Shown: positions 25,223 to 33,822 of the stretch, piece by piece | Layout of the letters: each line of letters starts with the position of its first letter | How positions within the stretch are numbered: the first letter of the stretch is position 1 | Source: a virus | Strand: one strand, 5' to 3' | Length of the DNA: 64,000 nucleotides | Virus record (IMG/VR): IMGVR_UViG_3300023257_000007 | Span: 248,001-312,000 of that record | Notes under the pieces: generated by a model | Databases searched by the model: none | Told to the model about the DNA's origin: nothing | What the model saw: only the letters and a program-made list of their open reading frames with translations | Made by a program: the position numbers and the translations under genes

Positions 25223-25656
25223 TAAAAGATTTTAAAAAGTTTTCAGAATGGTATAATAAATCAAATGATGAAATAGATCAAATGAAACATAAAGCTAATA
25301 AATTAGAAATAGAAGTAACTAAAAATAAACAATATTTTGACAATATAATTTATAACAAATTAAAAGAAATGCGAAAATATGCTATAAGAGAGAATAAAAA
25401 TGACATATTAACAATAAATTTACCAATTGAAATAGATGGAGAAAAATATGAATGTTTAAATATAACTTATGATATTAATTATAACGAAATAGATATATCA
25501 GCTGGTGAAAAATATGCATGGGTATGTTTTATTGAAAATAATGATAATGAAATAAATATTGATAGTATATATGAAGATTATAGAAAATTATATAATTATT
25601 TGATAAGTGATAACTTAAATGAATTTTTAGAAGCAAAAAGAATGGGACTATTATGA
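25219..25656 (+). CDS. Tailed coiled-coil protein, first of four relatives
   Basis: 145 residues from ATG 25219 (MIKDFKKFSEWYNKSNDEID), chosen for its overlap with the preceding TGA. An N-terminal charged helix, then LKEMRKYAIRENKNDILTIN, LPIEIDGEKYECLNI, ends EAKRMGLL. The same layout recurs in 25693, 26013 and 26509. Confidence 0.78.
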   Translation: MIKDFKKFSEWYNKSNDEIDQMKHKANKLEIEVTKNKQYFDNIIYNKLKEMRKYAIRENKNDILTINLPIEIDGEKYECLNITYDINYNEIDISAGEKYAWVCFIENNDNEINIDSIYEDYRKLYNYLISDNLNEFLEAKRMGLL

Positions 25657-25692
25657 TAGAAGATTTTGATAAATATATTATATAAGAAAAAA

Positions 25693-26013
25693 ATGGATAA
25701 AATCAAATTGAAATTAGAACAATCCTTTGTTGATAAAATTCTAAGTTTGAAAAAATATGCTAAAAAAGACGATAATGATGAATTAATGTTAATTATAGAT
25801 AAAGAAATATATGAATCTAAAAAATTATATATTTGTTATGGTTTCGTTACTATGGTTTATTGTGATGTTGGTGGTTTAATTACACTAAATCATTATAATA
25901 AAATAGAATATGATAGAGATAACAAATATGAAACATTATCAACATTATATAAATATTTTATGGATGATGATATTGTAAAACAGTTAGAAGCAAAAAAAAT
26001 GGGATTAATGTAA
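25693..26013 (+). CDS. Tailed protein, second of four relatives, shortened N-terminus
   Basis: 106 residues from ATG 25693 (MDKIKLKLEQSFVDKILSLK). The bases from ATG 25653 (MIEDFDKYII then stop) look like the lost start of the same gene, separated by a frame change. Ends EAKKMGLM. Lacks most of the N-terminal coiled coil of its relatives. Confidence 0.7.
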   Translation: MDKIKLKLEQSFVDKILSLKKYAKKDDNDELMLIIDKEIYESKKLYICYGFVTMVYCDVGGLITLNHYNKIEYDRDNKYETLSTLYKYFMDDDIVKQLEAKKMGLM

Positions 26014-26507
26014 TGAGTAAAATTGATAAATATATTGATTTTGTTAAGAATATGAAAAATCTTGAATCTGATTGCGAAAAAGCAAAATTAAAATACGATG
26101 AAATGCATAAGCAATATATTGATAAAATAGCTGAATTAAATAAAAAAGGATTCAAAATGAAAGATTATTATAGCGATATATTAGAAAGAATATATTCACT
26201 TAAAAAATATTTAAAACCTAATAAAAAATATAATGATTATGAAATAACATTTCCAATTGATATTAAATATGAAGGAAAAAATTATATAAATTGCACAATA
26301 TCTTTTGAACGTAAAGATTCAGACTATTTTTCAGGTTGTTACTTAGGTACAAGTAATAAAACAATTGATAATGATCTATTTAATTATATTTCCGAAAAAG
26401 AAATAAGATGGAATGAAGATGAAATATTATTTATAAAGTTTTATAAAGCTCTAATGAGTCCTGACGTAGAAAAGTATTTAGAAGCAAAAAGAATGGGATT
26501 ATTATAA
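26013..26507 (+). CDS. Tailed coiled-coil protein, third of four relatives
   Basis: 164 residues: MSKIDKYIDFVKNMKNLESD, long coiled coil to about residue 45, ILERIYSLKKYLKPNKKY, FPIDIKYEGKNYINC, ends EAKRMGLL. The start overlaps the previous stop (TAATG). Confidence 0.78.
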   Translation: MSKIDKYIDFVKNMKNLESDCEKAKLKYDEMHKQYIDKIAELNKKGFKMKDYYSDILERIYSLKKYLKPNKKYNDYEITFPIDIKYEGKNYINCTISFERKDSDYFSGCYLGTSNKTIDNDLFNYISEKEIRWNEDEILFIKFYKALMSPDVEKYLEAKRMGLL

Positions 26508-26508
26508 T

Positions 26509-26985
26509 ATGGAAAACTACACAGAATATATTAAAAAACTTGAAAAAGAAAAAAGGATTCTTAATAAAGAATTTGATAAGATTTCAAAAAAGATAAATAA
26601 TGCTAAACAAGAAATGGCTGTTACAATAATTGATAAAGTGAAAAGTTTTAAAATTATAGCAAAAAAAATAGATTTTGAATATAGTAGTTATAATTGTTTC
26701 AATATACCAAAACAAATAAATGGTTTAAAGAGTGATTATATTAAAAAACATGATGGTTTAGTAATATTTTTTGATGAATATCCTAACATAGAAGTCTATA
26801 CTTATTATATTAATGATGAAAAACCTTACTATGATTGTGAATTATTTAGTTTTATTGATAATAAAACAAAATTGAGATTTACCGATATTAAAAATACACC
26901 AGAAAATATAGAAATAATATATAACTATTTCATGAGCAAAGATCTAGATTTTTATTTAAATTCAGGAAAAATGGGCTTATTATAA
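26509..26985 (+). CDS. Tailed coiled-coil protein, fourth of four relatives
   Basis: 158 residues: MENYTEYIKKLEKEKRILNK, coiled coil to about residue 40, IIDKVKSFKIIAKKIDF, IPKQINGLKSDY, ends NSGKMGLL. The start MENYTEYIKKLE also resembles a head. Overlaps the next gene by one base. Confidence 0.78.
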   Translation: MENYTEYIKKLEKEKRILNKEFDKISKKINNAKQEMAVTIIDKVKSFKIIAKKIDFEYSSYNCFNIPKQINGLKSDYIKKHDGLVIFFDEYPNIEVYTYYINDEKPYYDCELFSFIDNKTKLRFTDIKNTPENIEIIYNYFMSKDLDFYLNSGKMGLL

Positions 26986-27329
26986 TGAAATACCTTAAAA
27001 CATATAATGAAAATTCAGTAGATACAAATCGAGTGATATTTGGTATATTTATTGATAATAAAGGAGACTTTGCAAAAGTACAAAAAACTTTGATTAATTT
27101 AGGTTATGAAATAAGTTCATGGTATAAAAGTAAACATTGGTTTCCTGATTTAAAATTTGAAGATGATATACTTGACTATAATTCACTACCAATAAAACCA
27201 GTTTATATTACAATATGGAGAGATGATAAAAGATGGACTATGATAAATGAAATAAATGAAAAAATCATAATCGTTGATGTTGAAGATGTTCATAAATATA
27301 TCGAAGCTCTAAAACTAAACATTTTATAA
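26985..27329 (+). CDS. Head-and-tail small protein
   Basis: 114 residues. Head MKYLKTYNENSVDTN, body GIFIDNKGDFAKVQKTLINL then GYEISSWY (the small fold: strand, helix, QK-x-L-x-x-x-GY, W), tail EALKLNIL. Confidence 0.8.
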   Translation: MKYLKTYNENSVDTNRVIFGIFIDNKGDFAKVQKTLINLGYEISSWYKSKHWFPDLKFEDDILDYNSLPIKPVYITIWRDDKRWTMINEINEKIIIVDVEDVHKYIEALKLNIL

Positions 27330-27337
27330 TTTCTATA

Positions 27338-27349
27338 TTTAATATATAA
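27338..27349 (+). promoter_or_regulatory. TTAATATATAAT box
   Basis: TTTAATATATAAT about 20 bases before ATG 27369. Confidence 0.45.
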
Positions 27350-27368
27350 TGGAAATAATCATACAAGA

Positions 27369-27863
27369 ATGAAAAAATTAATATACATACTATTCTTAAT
27401 ACTACTACCAATTTTCTCTTTAGCACAAAAAGAGAACTATTACCAACATAATACAGAAAAACAAATAAGATTTTATAAACATAAAGATTGGACATTAGAA
27501 AATGAAGGAGAATGGGGTTCTTTTTATTGGAAGATTATTAGATCATCTAAAGATTCAGATGATTATTACTGGTATTATGTATATTTATATTCAAACTCAT
27601 ATTTTAACACAAAAACAAATAATGAATATGACAAAGCTATTACATATATTAAAAATATGGTTATAACTATGTATATTTATAAAAACAAAAAAGATAAATT
27701 AATCTACATTAATAATATACCGATTAAATTACCTTATGTTGTATGTGATTATAAACTAGATGAAAGTCTATATGTTGCTTATTTTTATTCAACATCAAAA
27801 TACAATTCGTTTAATCTTAAGTTTGAAGGAGCAACCGCTTTTGATTATTCTGAAACAAAATAA
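27369..27863 (+). CDS. Exported protein with signal peptide
   Basis: 164 residues. MKKLIYILFLILLPIFSLA then QKEN is a standard Sec signal peptide with an A-Q cleavage site of the kind common in Bacteroidota. The mature part is rich in Tyr and Trp (DDYYWYYVYLYSNSYF). It ends FDYSETK, with no tail. It would leave the cytoplasm; possibly acts at the cell surface (for example exclusion), which is inference. Confidence 0.72.
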   Translation: MKKLIYILFLILLPIFSLAQKENYYQHNTEKQIRFYKHKDWTLENEGEWGSFYWKIIRSSKDSDDYYWYYVYLYSNSYFNTKTNNEYDKAITYIKNMVITMYIYKNKKDKLIYINNIPIKLPYVVCDYKLDESLYVAYFYSTSKYNSFNLKFEGATAFDYSETK

Positions 27864-27871
27864 AAAATATC

Positions 27872-28252
27872 ATGAAACATTTATATGAATGGAATGTATT
27901 TAAAAATAAAAATAAATATGAAGAAGGTGATAAACTTATGAATAGACTTATTGATATTATTAAAAATGAAGATATATCTATCAAACATAGTGGTGGATAT
28001 AATATAGAATTGGATAATAAAATATATAGTTTTGCAAGAAGTGGTCGTAGTTGTTGGGTGACTAAGTATGATAATAATCAAAATAATGGAAAATTTTGGC
28101 AAGGTGAACCGGAATCTAAATATGATTTTTCTGTTAAAATATGGAAAGAATTAGACAATTTACACAAAGAACAAAATAAACCAGATTTATCAAATGATTT
28201 GGATAATTTAACTGATGAAAATAGAACAGCAAAAAAGATGGGATTATTATGA
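27872..28252 (+). CDS. Head-like and tailed protein
   Basis: 126 residues. Diverged head MKHLYEWNVFKNKNKYE, body with SIKHSGGYNIELDN and CWVTKYDNNQNNGKF, tail TAKKMGLL. The TGA overlaps the next ATG. Confidence 0.76.
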   Translation: MKHLYEWNVFKNKNKYEEGDKLMNRLIDIIKNEDISIKHSGGYNIELDNKIYSFARSGRSCWVTKYDNNQNNGKFWQGEPESKYDFSVKIWKELDNLHKEQNKPDLSNDLDNLTDENRTAKKMGLL

Positions 28253-28686
28253 GAAAAATTAGAAAAATAAACGAAGCGTACTGGCAAAGTGACATGAGCC
28301 CAGAAAAAAGAAGAAAATTAGCTGAAGAACTAATTAAATATTTAAGAGAAGAAGTTAAAGAAAAAGACGACAAAGAAAAGCTAGGATTATTATTTATGCA
28401 TTTCTGTGGTGATAGAGGATTGTCATTTACTGAAGCAAGAGATCTTGATAAAGAAGTGGGTGACATGAGTGCAGAAATGTTAATGTTAGGAGATTTATCA
28501 GAATATATTGAAAAAATAATTAAAGAATTATTTATAAAATATGGTAATGGTAAAGATGATATTTATGATAAAACAAATTTCTTAAAATATTTAAATAAAA
28601 AAATTGATTGGTTGTCTAATATTTATGATTCACCATCTGAAATAGAAAATCTTGAAAAAGTAAGAAATCGTTTTGAAAATTATTAA
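28249..28686 (+). CDS. Head-like helical protein without tail
   Basis: 145 residues. MRKIRKINEAYWQSDMS has I-N-E followed by A, a possible prohead-protease-type site. Then a helical, charged body (EELIKYLREEVKEKDDKEK) with an internal KLGLLFMHF; ends RNRFENY. No tail. Confidence 0.72.
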   Translation: MRKIRKINEAYWQSDMSPEKRRKLAEELIKYLREEVKEKDDKEKLGLLFMHFCGDRGLSFTEARDLDKEVGDMSAEMLMLGDLSEYIEKIIKELFIKYGNGKDDIYDKTNFLKYLNKKIDWLSNIYDSPSEIENLEKVRNRFENY

Positions 28687-28986
28687 ATGAAACATTTAAA
28701 GACATATAATGAAAATCAATTTATTAAAGACCATTTAAGTGGTGATGGTAAATCATTAGATTTAGATAAGTTAAATCTAACTGAATTACCTAAATTACCT
28801 GAAGGATTAGAAAGATTAGATTGTGATAATAACCTATTAACAGAATTACCTGAATTACCAAAAGGCTTAGAAAGATTATATTGTTATGATAACAAATTAC
28901 CTTATAATGATTTAAAAGGATATTGGAAATGGTTCTGGGAACAAAATCCAGACCTTTATAATGCAAATAAAATGGGATTATATTAA
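28687..28986 (+). CDS. LRR protein with head and tail, 2 repeats
   Basis: 99 residues, the shortest intact member. Head MKHLKTYNENQFIKDHLS, two repeats, C-cap DLKGYWKWFWEQNPD, tail NANKMGLY. The stop overlaps the next start. Confidence 0.84.
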   Translation: MKHLKTYNENQFIKDHLSGDGKSLDLDKLNLTELPKLPEGLERLDCDNNLLTELPELPKGLERLYCYDNKLPYNDLKGYWKWFWEQNPDLYNANKMGLY

Positions 28987-29405
28987 TGAAATATTTAAAA
29001 ACATATTCAGAAAATAAATTAATTAAAGACAATTTAAGTAATAATGGTAAAACATTAGATTTAAGTGATTTAAATTTAAAAGAATTACCTGAATTACCTG
29101 AAGGATTAGAAAGATTAGATTGTGATAATAACAGATTAACTGAATTACCTGAATTACCTGAAGGATTAAGATATTTAGATTGTGATAATAATCAATTAAC
29201 TGAATTACCTGAATTACCAAAAGGATTAGAATCAATATGGTGCTATAATAATAAATTAACTGAATTACCTGAATTACCTAAAGGGTTAAAAATATTAGAT
29301 TGTGATTATAACAAATTACCTTATAATGATTTAGAAGAATATTGGGAATGGTTTTGGAAGGAAAATCCAGATTTAAATCAAGCAAACAAATTAGGATTAT
29401 ATTAA
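28986..29405 (+). CDS. LRR protein with head and tail, 4 repeats
   Basis: 139 residues. Head MKYLKTYSENKLIKDNLS, N-cap NNGKTLDLSDLNL, four repeats, one with SIWC in place of LYC, C-cap DLEEYWEWFWKENPD, tail QANKLGLY. Confidence 0.85.
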   Translation: MKYLKTYSENKLIKDNLSNNGKTLDLSDLNLKELPELPEGLERLDCDNNRLTELPELPEGLRYLDCDNNQLTELPELPKGLESIWCYNNKLTELPELPKGLKILDCDYNKLPYNDLEEYWEWFWKENPDLNQANKLGLY

Positions 29406-29420
29406 AAATAATAAAAAATC

Positions 29421-29837
29421 ATGGCAAAGAAATCATTACAAGATAAAGCAAACTTTATAGATAATGTAATAACAGATAAAGGAACATTTACATTAAGTAC
29501 AAAAACAGTTAAATGGATAATTGGTTTACTAATAGTAGGAACATTAACTATTCTTGGTATGTCTTGGAAATATAAAATATCATTAGATACTAAAATAGAA
29601 AATATGGGGATTAAAATTAATAAAGAACTTATAGTAGTGAAGAATAATTTAACTAAAATAATAGAAGTGCTTGAAAAAGAAGATGTAAAACCAAATACCA
29701 AAAAAAATTATGAACAAGATGGAACAATTGGTATATTATTAGATAGAACTAACTCTAAAGACAGAAATGTAAATAACAATAGAGAAAGGCCTGATGATAT
29801 TAATAATCGACCACCTCCACCAATATTGAACAATTAA
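29421..29837 (+). CDS. Single-pass membrane protein
   Basis: 138 residues. MAKKSLQDKANFIDNVITD, a membrane segment at about 32-48 (IIGLLIVGTLTILGMSW), then a helical region and a Pro-rich end (RPPPPILNN). No head or tail. Membrane attachment with a flexible C-terminus; role unknown. Confidence 0.72.
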   Translation: MAKKSLQDKANFIDNVITDKGTFTLSTKTVKWIIGLLIVGTLTILGMSWKYKISLDTKIENMGIKINKELIVVKNNLTKIIEVLEKEDVKPNTKKNYEQDGTIGILLDRTNSKDRNVNNNRERPDDINNRPPPPILNN

Positions 29838-29839
29838 CT

Positions 29840-30153
29840 ATGAAAATTAAAAGATTTAACGAAAATTATAAACATAAATCAGTAGTGTACGGTACTAAAA
29901 ATAAAGAAATACCTGAATTTTTAGGCAAGTTTGCTGACTATATAATAGAAAATATTGATATATTACATGAATGGTATATTGATAGTGAAAATTATGTTAA
30001 TGAAAATTATATTGTTTTTGAATTAGTAGAACAATACGATGTTGATTTATGTATTAAAAATTTCACAAAATTACAAGAATATACTCTTATGATCCTGATA
30101 AATTTAAAAAAGATATGTATTTATTAGAGGGTGGTAAATTAGGGTTACTTTAA
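29840..30153 (+). pseudogene. Head-and-tail gene, frameshifted near 3' end
   Basis: Head-like MKIKRFNENYKHKS, frame ends at 30127. From about 30085 the other frame reads DPDKFKKDMYLLEGG and the tail K-L-G-L-L, stop 30153. One indel near 30085-30095 explains it. It converges with 30150-30605. Confidence 0.62.
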
Positions 30154-30605
30154 CCTATTATTTTAAGTAATTTTTGAAACAATTCTTCTTTATCAACAAT
30201 CTTACTTTGGTGTTTATCACCAATCAATCTTAAATCTTCAAGAGAATCTATATTTATTATATGAGTATTTTCAAACTCAATCGTATCATAATTACCTTCA
30301 CTGGTGGTAAGTATAATAAGGTGATCATCATCAAAAAACCCTTTTACCATTTCTTTTAAATCAGAAATTTTTTGTATAGTATTACTTGATTTACCTGTTG
30401 TTGACGCAATAAAAATATAATAATTTTTAAGGTTTTTATTATGAGTTACTGTATAATCAACTGGTTGTAAATAAGACGATTTTTTTATTGTAATTTCATC
30501 AAATCCAAAACTTCCAAATAAAAGTTCTAAAAATACCATATTTATTTCATATCTGGTTATTAATTCTTTATTTTTCTGTATCTTCTTTATCTTTGACTTC
30601 TTCAT
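30150..30605 (-). CDS. Hypothetical protein
   Basis: 151 residues: MKKSKIKKIQKNKELITRYE, a conserved-looking core VTHNKNLKNYYIFIASTTGK, LIILTTSEGNYDTIEFENTH, ends LFQKLLKIIG. Alternating strands and helices suggest a Rossmann-like or nuclease-like fold, not resolved. No head or tail. Confidence 0.68.
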   Translation of the reverse strand: MKKSKIKKIQKNKELITRYEINMVFLELLFGSFGFDEITIKKSSYLQPVDYTVTHNKNLKNYYIFIASTTGKSSNTIQKISDLKEMVKGFFDDDHLIILTTSEGNYDTIEFENTHIINIDSLEDLRLIGDKHQSKIVDKEELFQKLLKIIG

Positions 30606-30606
30606 T

Positions 30607-30930
30607 TTAAATTAAGTTTAATTTTATGCTTTCAGTTAATTCATTTTCAGTTAATCCGAGAAATGAATCTATATCTATTTTTACTATATTCATATTAAAT
30701 GTAACATAAGTAGTATATCCTTCAGTTGTATAAAAAGATTTATCTGATATAAAAGCTCTTTTTCTATTATTTATAATTTCAGTAACAACAAACATTTTAG
30801 AATAATTTTTAATATCATTTATTCTTATTCCAGTTGTGTCATAGTTATCTTTCTCTAATTTATTAAGAACTTTTAACGTTTCTCTTTCATTAATTACTTT
30901 TATTGCTGTTAAATTAAACATAGTTTTCAT
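30607..30930 (-). CDS. Small protein with variant tail
   Basis: 107 residues: MKTMFNLTAIKVINERETLK, beta-rich, ends LTESIKLNLI. Strand, helix (ETLKVLNKLEKDNYD) and hairpins as in the small tailed fold. Confidence 0.74.
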   Translation of the reverse strand: MKTMFNLTAIKVINERETLKVLNKLEKDNYDTTGIRINDIKNYSKMFVVTEIINNRKRAFISDKSFYTTEGYTTYVTFNMNIVKIDIDSFLGLTENELTESIKLNLI

Positions 30931-30987
30931 AGATTTTCTTTATTATTTAATACAATATACGAAATTCGTCCAAAAATAAAAAATAAC

Positions 30988-31146
30988 TTATAACAAACCA
31001 AACTTCTTAGATTCAACAAGAGACTTCAACATATTAAAATCATCATCAAGAATCAAAGAAAATTCATTATCAGGAAAACCAAATTGATCTAATGAATTTA
31101 TTGTTTTTTGATAAGTTTCTTTGTGTAATTTATAATAAATTATCAT
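30988..31146 (-). CDS. Very small tailed protein
   Basis: 52 residues from ATG 31146 (MIIYYKLHKETYQKTINSLD), chosen for its ATGA overlap with the preceding stop. Ends ESKKFGLL. Keeps only the first strand and helix plus the tail, so it looks like a minimal or deleted cassette. Confidence 0.68.
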   Translation of the reverse strand: MIIYYKLHKETYQKTINSLDQFGFPDNEFSLILDDDFNMLKSLVESKKFGLL

Positions 31147-31535
31147 GATATTTCCTGTATATTTAAAAAGTTTTTTATCTTTTCTATTTCCTCTGTCGTT
31201 AAAGAATTCCAAATAACATTATCTCCATTAACATTAAATATTAAACAAAAATTATCAACAGGCACAAACTCAAGTTCTGATCTATGAACAGACCATTCAA
31301 GATTATTCTCAAATTTTACTCTTAATTTATTTCCTTCTTCTGATATAATTTCACCTTTTGTACCAACTGGTAAATCAAATTCATCACCACCATAATAACA
31401 ATATTTGACTGGACTATACGATCTTTTTTTAATGACAAATGATTTACCATTAGTAATACTCAATCTATGAATACTTGACACTTTAATTATTTCTCTATCA
31501 CCTAATTTGATAAATTCAATATTATTAATTCCCAT
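31143..31535 (-). CDS. Hypothetical protein with SH3-like segment
   Basis: 130 residues. The segment FDLPVGTKGEIISEEGNKLR followed by WSVHRSELEFV has the run of strands and turn of an SH3/KOW-like barrel. Ends NFLNIQEIS. No head or tail. Overlaps 30988-31146 by ATGA and the small membrane gene 31502-31663. Confidence 0.66.
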   Translation of the reverse strand: MGINNIEFIKLGDREIIKVSSIHRLSITNGKSFVIKKRSYSPVKYCYYGGDEFDLPVGTKGEIISEEGNKLRVKFENNLEWSVHRSELEFVPVDNFCLIFNVNGDNVIWNSLTTEEIEKIKNFLNIQEIS

Positions 31536-31663
31536 TTATTGTAATTATTTTTAATTTTTTCTAAATATTTTACAAAATTCCTCAACACTAACCCTATTTT
31601 ATATACTAACCATCCACCTTCTGATAATATTACTCCAATTATAATTCCTAATAATATCCACAT
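31502..31663 (-). CDS. Small membrane protein
   Basis: 53 residues from ATG 31663: MWILLGIIIGVILSEGGWLV is one membrane helix, followed by a basic helix. Ends IILNLSN inside the start of the next gene. No promoter box is evident. Confidence 0.55.
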   Translation of the reverse strand: MWILLGIIIGVILSEGGWLVYKIGLVLRNFVKYLEKIKNNYNKWELIILNLSN

Positions 31664-31682
31664 AATTTATTCTCTTATTTAT

Positions 31683-31973
31683 TTATAATAATTGTAATTT
31701 TTTTGCCTCTATCAACATTGATAATTCATCAAAATCGAACTCCCATGCCATAGTTTTAATTATTTCCCATTTATGAACCTGTTTCTGATAATGTATAAAA
31801 GCATCTTCAGAAGTATATGATGGTAAACTTTTTAATAAAGTATCATCTATAATATAAAATAATGTATTAGTACTATTATTTACATCTAGCTTAACTCCCT
31901 TATTTTTAAAATAATTCAATATTTGAGTTTTGTCATTAAACTTATATGTACGTATAATTATAATTTTTTTCAT
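31683..31973 (-). CDS. Small protein with variant tail
   Basis: 96 residues: MKKIIIIRTYKFNDKTQILN, FKNKGVKL, ends IEAKKLQLL. Strand, helix and hairpin plan. The stop/start overlap with 31970-32266 is ATGA. Confidence 0.76.
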   Translation of the reverse strand: MKKIIIIRTYKFNDKTQILNYFKNKGVKLDVNNSTNTLFYIIDDTLLKSLPSYTSEDAFIHYQKQVHKWEIIKTMAWEFDFDELSMLIEAKKLQLL

Positions 31974-32266
31974 AATAAGTTCATTTTTGTAGCGTCAATA
32001 ACCATATCTATTTCATAAATATTATGTAATTCAATATCAAAATTACATTTTCCAACTATCCAATTTAATTTGTTTGTTCCAATTTCATGTTTTAAATATA
32101 CATCTATAGTATTATTAAATATTAATGACTTAAACACTTCCATACTTAATGCAGATATTCTTTCACAGGTAGGTAAGTCTGGAAAGAAGAATACACCTTT
32201 ATTAAAGAATTTTTCACAATATTCATGAAATATTTTTTCTGTTTCACATTTTATAACACACATCAT
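31970..32266 (-). CDS. Small protein with variant tail
   Basis: 98 residues: MMCVIKCETEKIFHEYCEKF then FNKGVFFF, ends DATKMNLL. Second of four genes (31683-32921) sharing the same plan and joined by ATGA-type overlaps. Confidence 0.76.
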   Translation of the reverse strand: MMCVIKCETEKIFHEYCEKFFNKGVFFFPDLPTCERISALSMEVFKSLIFNNTIDVYLKHEIGTNKLNWIVGKCNFDIELHNIYEIDMVIDATKMNLL

Positions 32267-32586
32267 AATAATCCTAATTTTTGTGCTATTACAGCAGATT
32301 GTAAATCTAAATTTTCATCATATACAAAATAGTTATAATTTCTAAGTGTTTTGTAATATTCTCTATTAACATAGAAAGTTTCATTATAAAACATCTTTTT
32401 AATTTCTTTCTCTTTATGTTCATCTTTATATAATACTAAACAAGTTTTAACAAATTTAAAATCCATTTCTATTATAGCAGCACTTCCGGTATTCCAAATA
32501 TATCCTAATGATATAAGATACTTCTGGGCTTGTATGTGGTTTAATTCAGATACCTCAATTAATATGTAATCTCTATTATTTACCAT
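32263..32586 (-). CDS. Small tailed protein
   Basis: 107 residues: MVNNRDYILIEVSELNHIQA then QKYLISLGYIWNTG, ends IAQKLGLL. The clearest example of the QKxLxxLGYxW helix-turn that recurs in the small tailed fold. Confidence 0.78.
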   Translation of the reverse strand: MVNNRDYILIEVSELNHIQAQKYLISLGYIWNTGSAAIIEMDFKFVKTCLVLYKDEHKEKEIKKMFYNETFYVNREYYKTLRNYNYFVYDENLDLQSAVIAQKLGLL

Positions 32587-32921
32587 AATTTCATTTTTAA
32601 TGCATTAATACATACTTCTACATTTTCTATATCTTTAAATTCAAAAATATCAACAACTTCGAGATGTCTCTCTTCATTAAAAATATTATCAACTTCTGTA
32701 TAATATTTCTTCATCCATTTAGATTCATCATTACCCCAAAATATATGTTTTGTGCTGTCTTCTATACAATATTCTAAAAATAAATTACATCTACCTTCAA
32801 TATATACTATTTCATAACTATCTTCACTCCAGTAAAAATCAAGTTTAAATGCATATTTTTGAGCATCTATGAACTCTTCTTCAGATTTCGTTTTAATTGA
32901 TATTATTTGATGTTTTTTCAT
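32580..32921 (-). CDS. Small protein with variant tail
   Basis: 113 residues: MKKHQIISIKTKSEEEFIDA then QKYAFKLDFYW, ends INALKMKLW. First gene of the minus-strand block 30.6-32.9 kb. Confidence 0.76.
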   Translation of the reverse strand: MKKHQIISIKTKSEEEFIDAQKYAFKLDFYWSEDSYEIVYIEGRCNLFLEYCIEDSTKHIFWGNDESKWMKKYYTEVDNIFNEERHLEVVDIFEFKDIENVEVCINALKMKLW

Positions 32922-32975
32922 TATAAAATTTAGTTAATTATTCTAATATAATAAATTTATTCAAGAAATAAAAAA

Positions 32976-32983
32976 AATATATA
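32976..32983 (+). promoter_or_regulatory. AATATATA box
   Basis: AATATATA six bases before ATG 32990, after a run of A. Starts a plus-strand trio. Confidence 0.42.
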
Positions 32984-32989
32984 GGAATA

Positions 32990-33364
32990 ATGAAATACAT
33001 AAAATCATATAACGAAAATAACTTAGAAAAAATCATTTCATTTATTGAAAACAATATTTTCATCAATTCAAAATATCACATTGTAAAAAGTGATAATTAC
33101 ATTGAATTAAGAGACTCAGATATGAATGATTATCATGGATCTAATATGATATTATCTACAATAATTAATGAAAAAGATCCATCAATTTTATATATTATAA
33201 ATATACTTAAAGACGAAATTAAAAAAGCAATCTCTGAATTAAAAATTAGGTATACTCTACGTTTCTGGTTCATTGAAGACTATTCAAAAATTGAAAAATT
33301 AATTGATGATTTTGTTACAAAAAATCAAGATTTATTACAAGCAAACCAATTAGGACTATTATAA
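32990..33364 (+). CDS. Head-and-tail protein
   Basis: 124 residues. Head MKYIKSYNENNLEKIISF, tail QANQLGLL. A beta-rich middle (KYHIVKSDNYIELRD) and helices. Not recognised. The stop overlaps the next start. Confidence 0.78.
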   Translation: MKYIKSYNENNLEKIISFIENNIFINSKYHIVKSDNYIELRDSDMNDYHGSNMILSTIINEKDPSILYIINILKDEIKKAISELKIRYTLRFWFIEDYSKIEKLIDDFVTKNQDLLQANQLGLL

Positions 33365-33822
33365 TGAAATATTTAGAAACATATATGCACAAGTTTTATA
33401 TTGATAATTTTAAATTAGAGGATGATAAAGAATTATATCTTGAATTTAATAAATTAATAGAAAAGATTAAAAAAGAATGGCCCTCAGAAAAATTATGGTT
33501 AGCACATGAACTAGGTTTACACCCTACATCTAAAACTATTGATAAATTATTATATGAAAGATGCGTGGAACTAATTAATAAATATGGTAATTTAAATTAT
33601 TTTAATGGAGTTGCTGAAATGGTTAAAATACCTACTTATATTGACATGTATATATTTAAAAATAGATATGATAATATAGGCATTGGTCATGCTTATGAAC
33701 CTGGGACCGATTGGTATTTTTATGATAAAATGAAAAATACTGAAAAAACAAAAATCAGAAATTTTATAATGAGCGATGAATTAGAACCAATGTTAGAAGC
33801 TGAAAAAATGGGAATATTATGA
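33364..33822 (+). CDS. Head-and-tail protein
   Basis: 152 residues. Head MKYLETYMHKFYID, tail EAEKMGIL. RCVELINKYGNLNYFNG and VKIPTYID relate it to 6086-6511 and 21511-22000 (helix then KYG then V-x-(I/V)-P). Confidence 0.78.
   Translation: MKYLETYMHKFYIDNFKLEDDKELYLEFNKLIEKIKKEWPSEKLWLAHELGLHPTSKTIDKLLYERCVELINKYGNLNYFNGVAEMVKIPTYIDMYIFKNRYDNIGIGHAYEPGTDWYFYDKMKNTEKTKIRNFIMSDELEPMLEAEKMGIL

Noticed and set aside
30128-30175. A terminator between the converging genes at 30.15 kb
   Set aside because: The TAGGGTTA / TAACCTA pairing is imperfect and lacks a T-run on either side; too weak to list.
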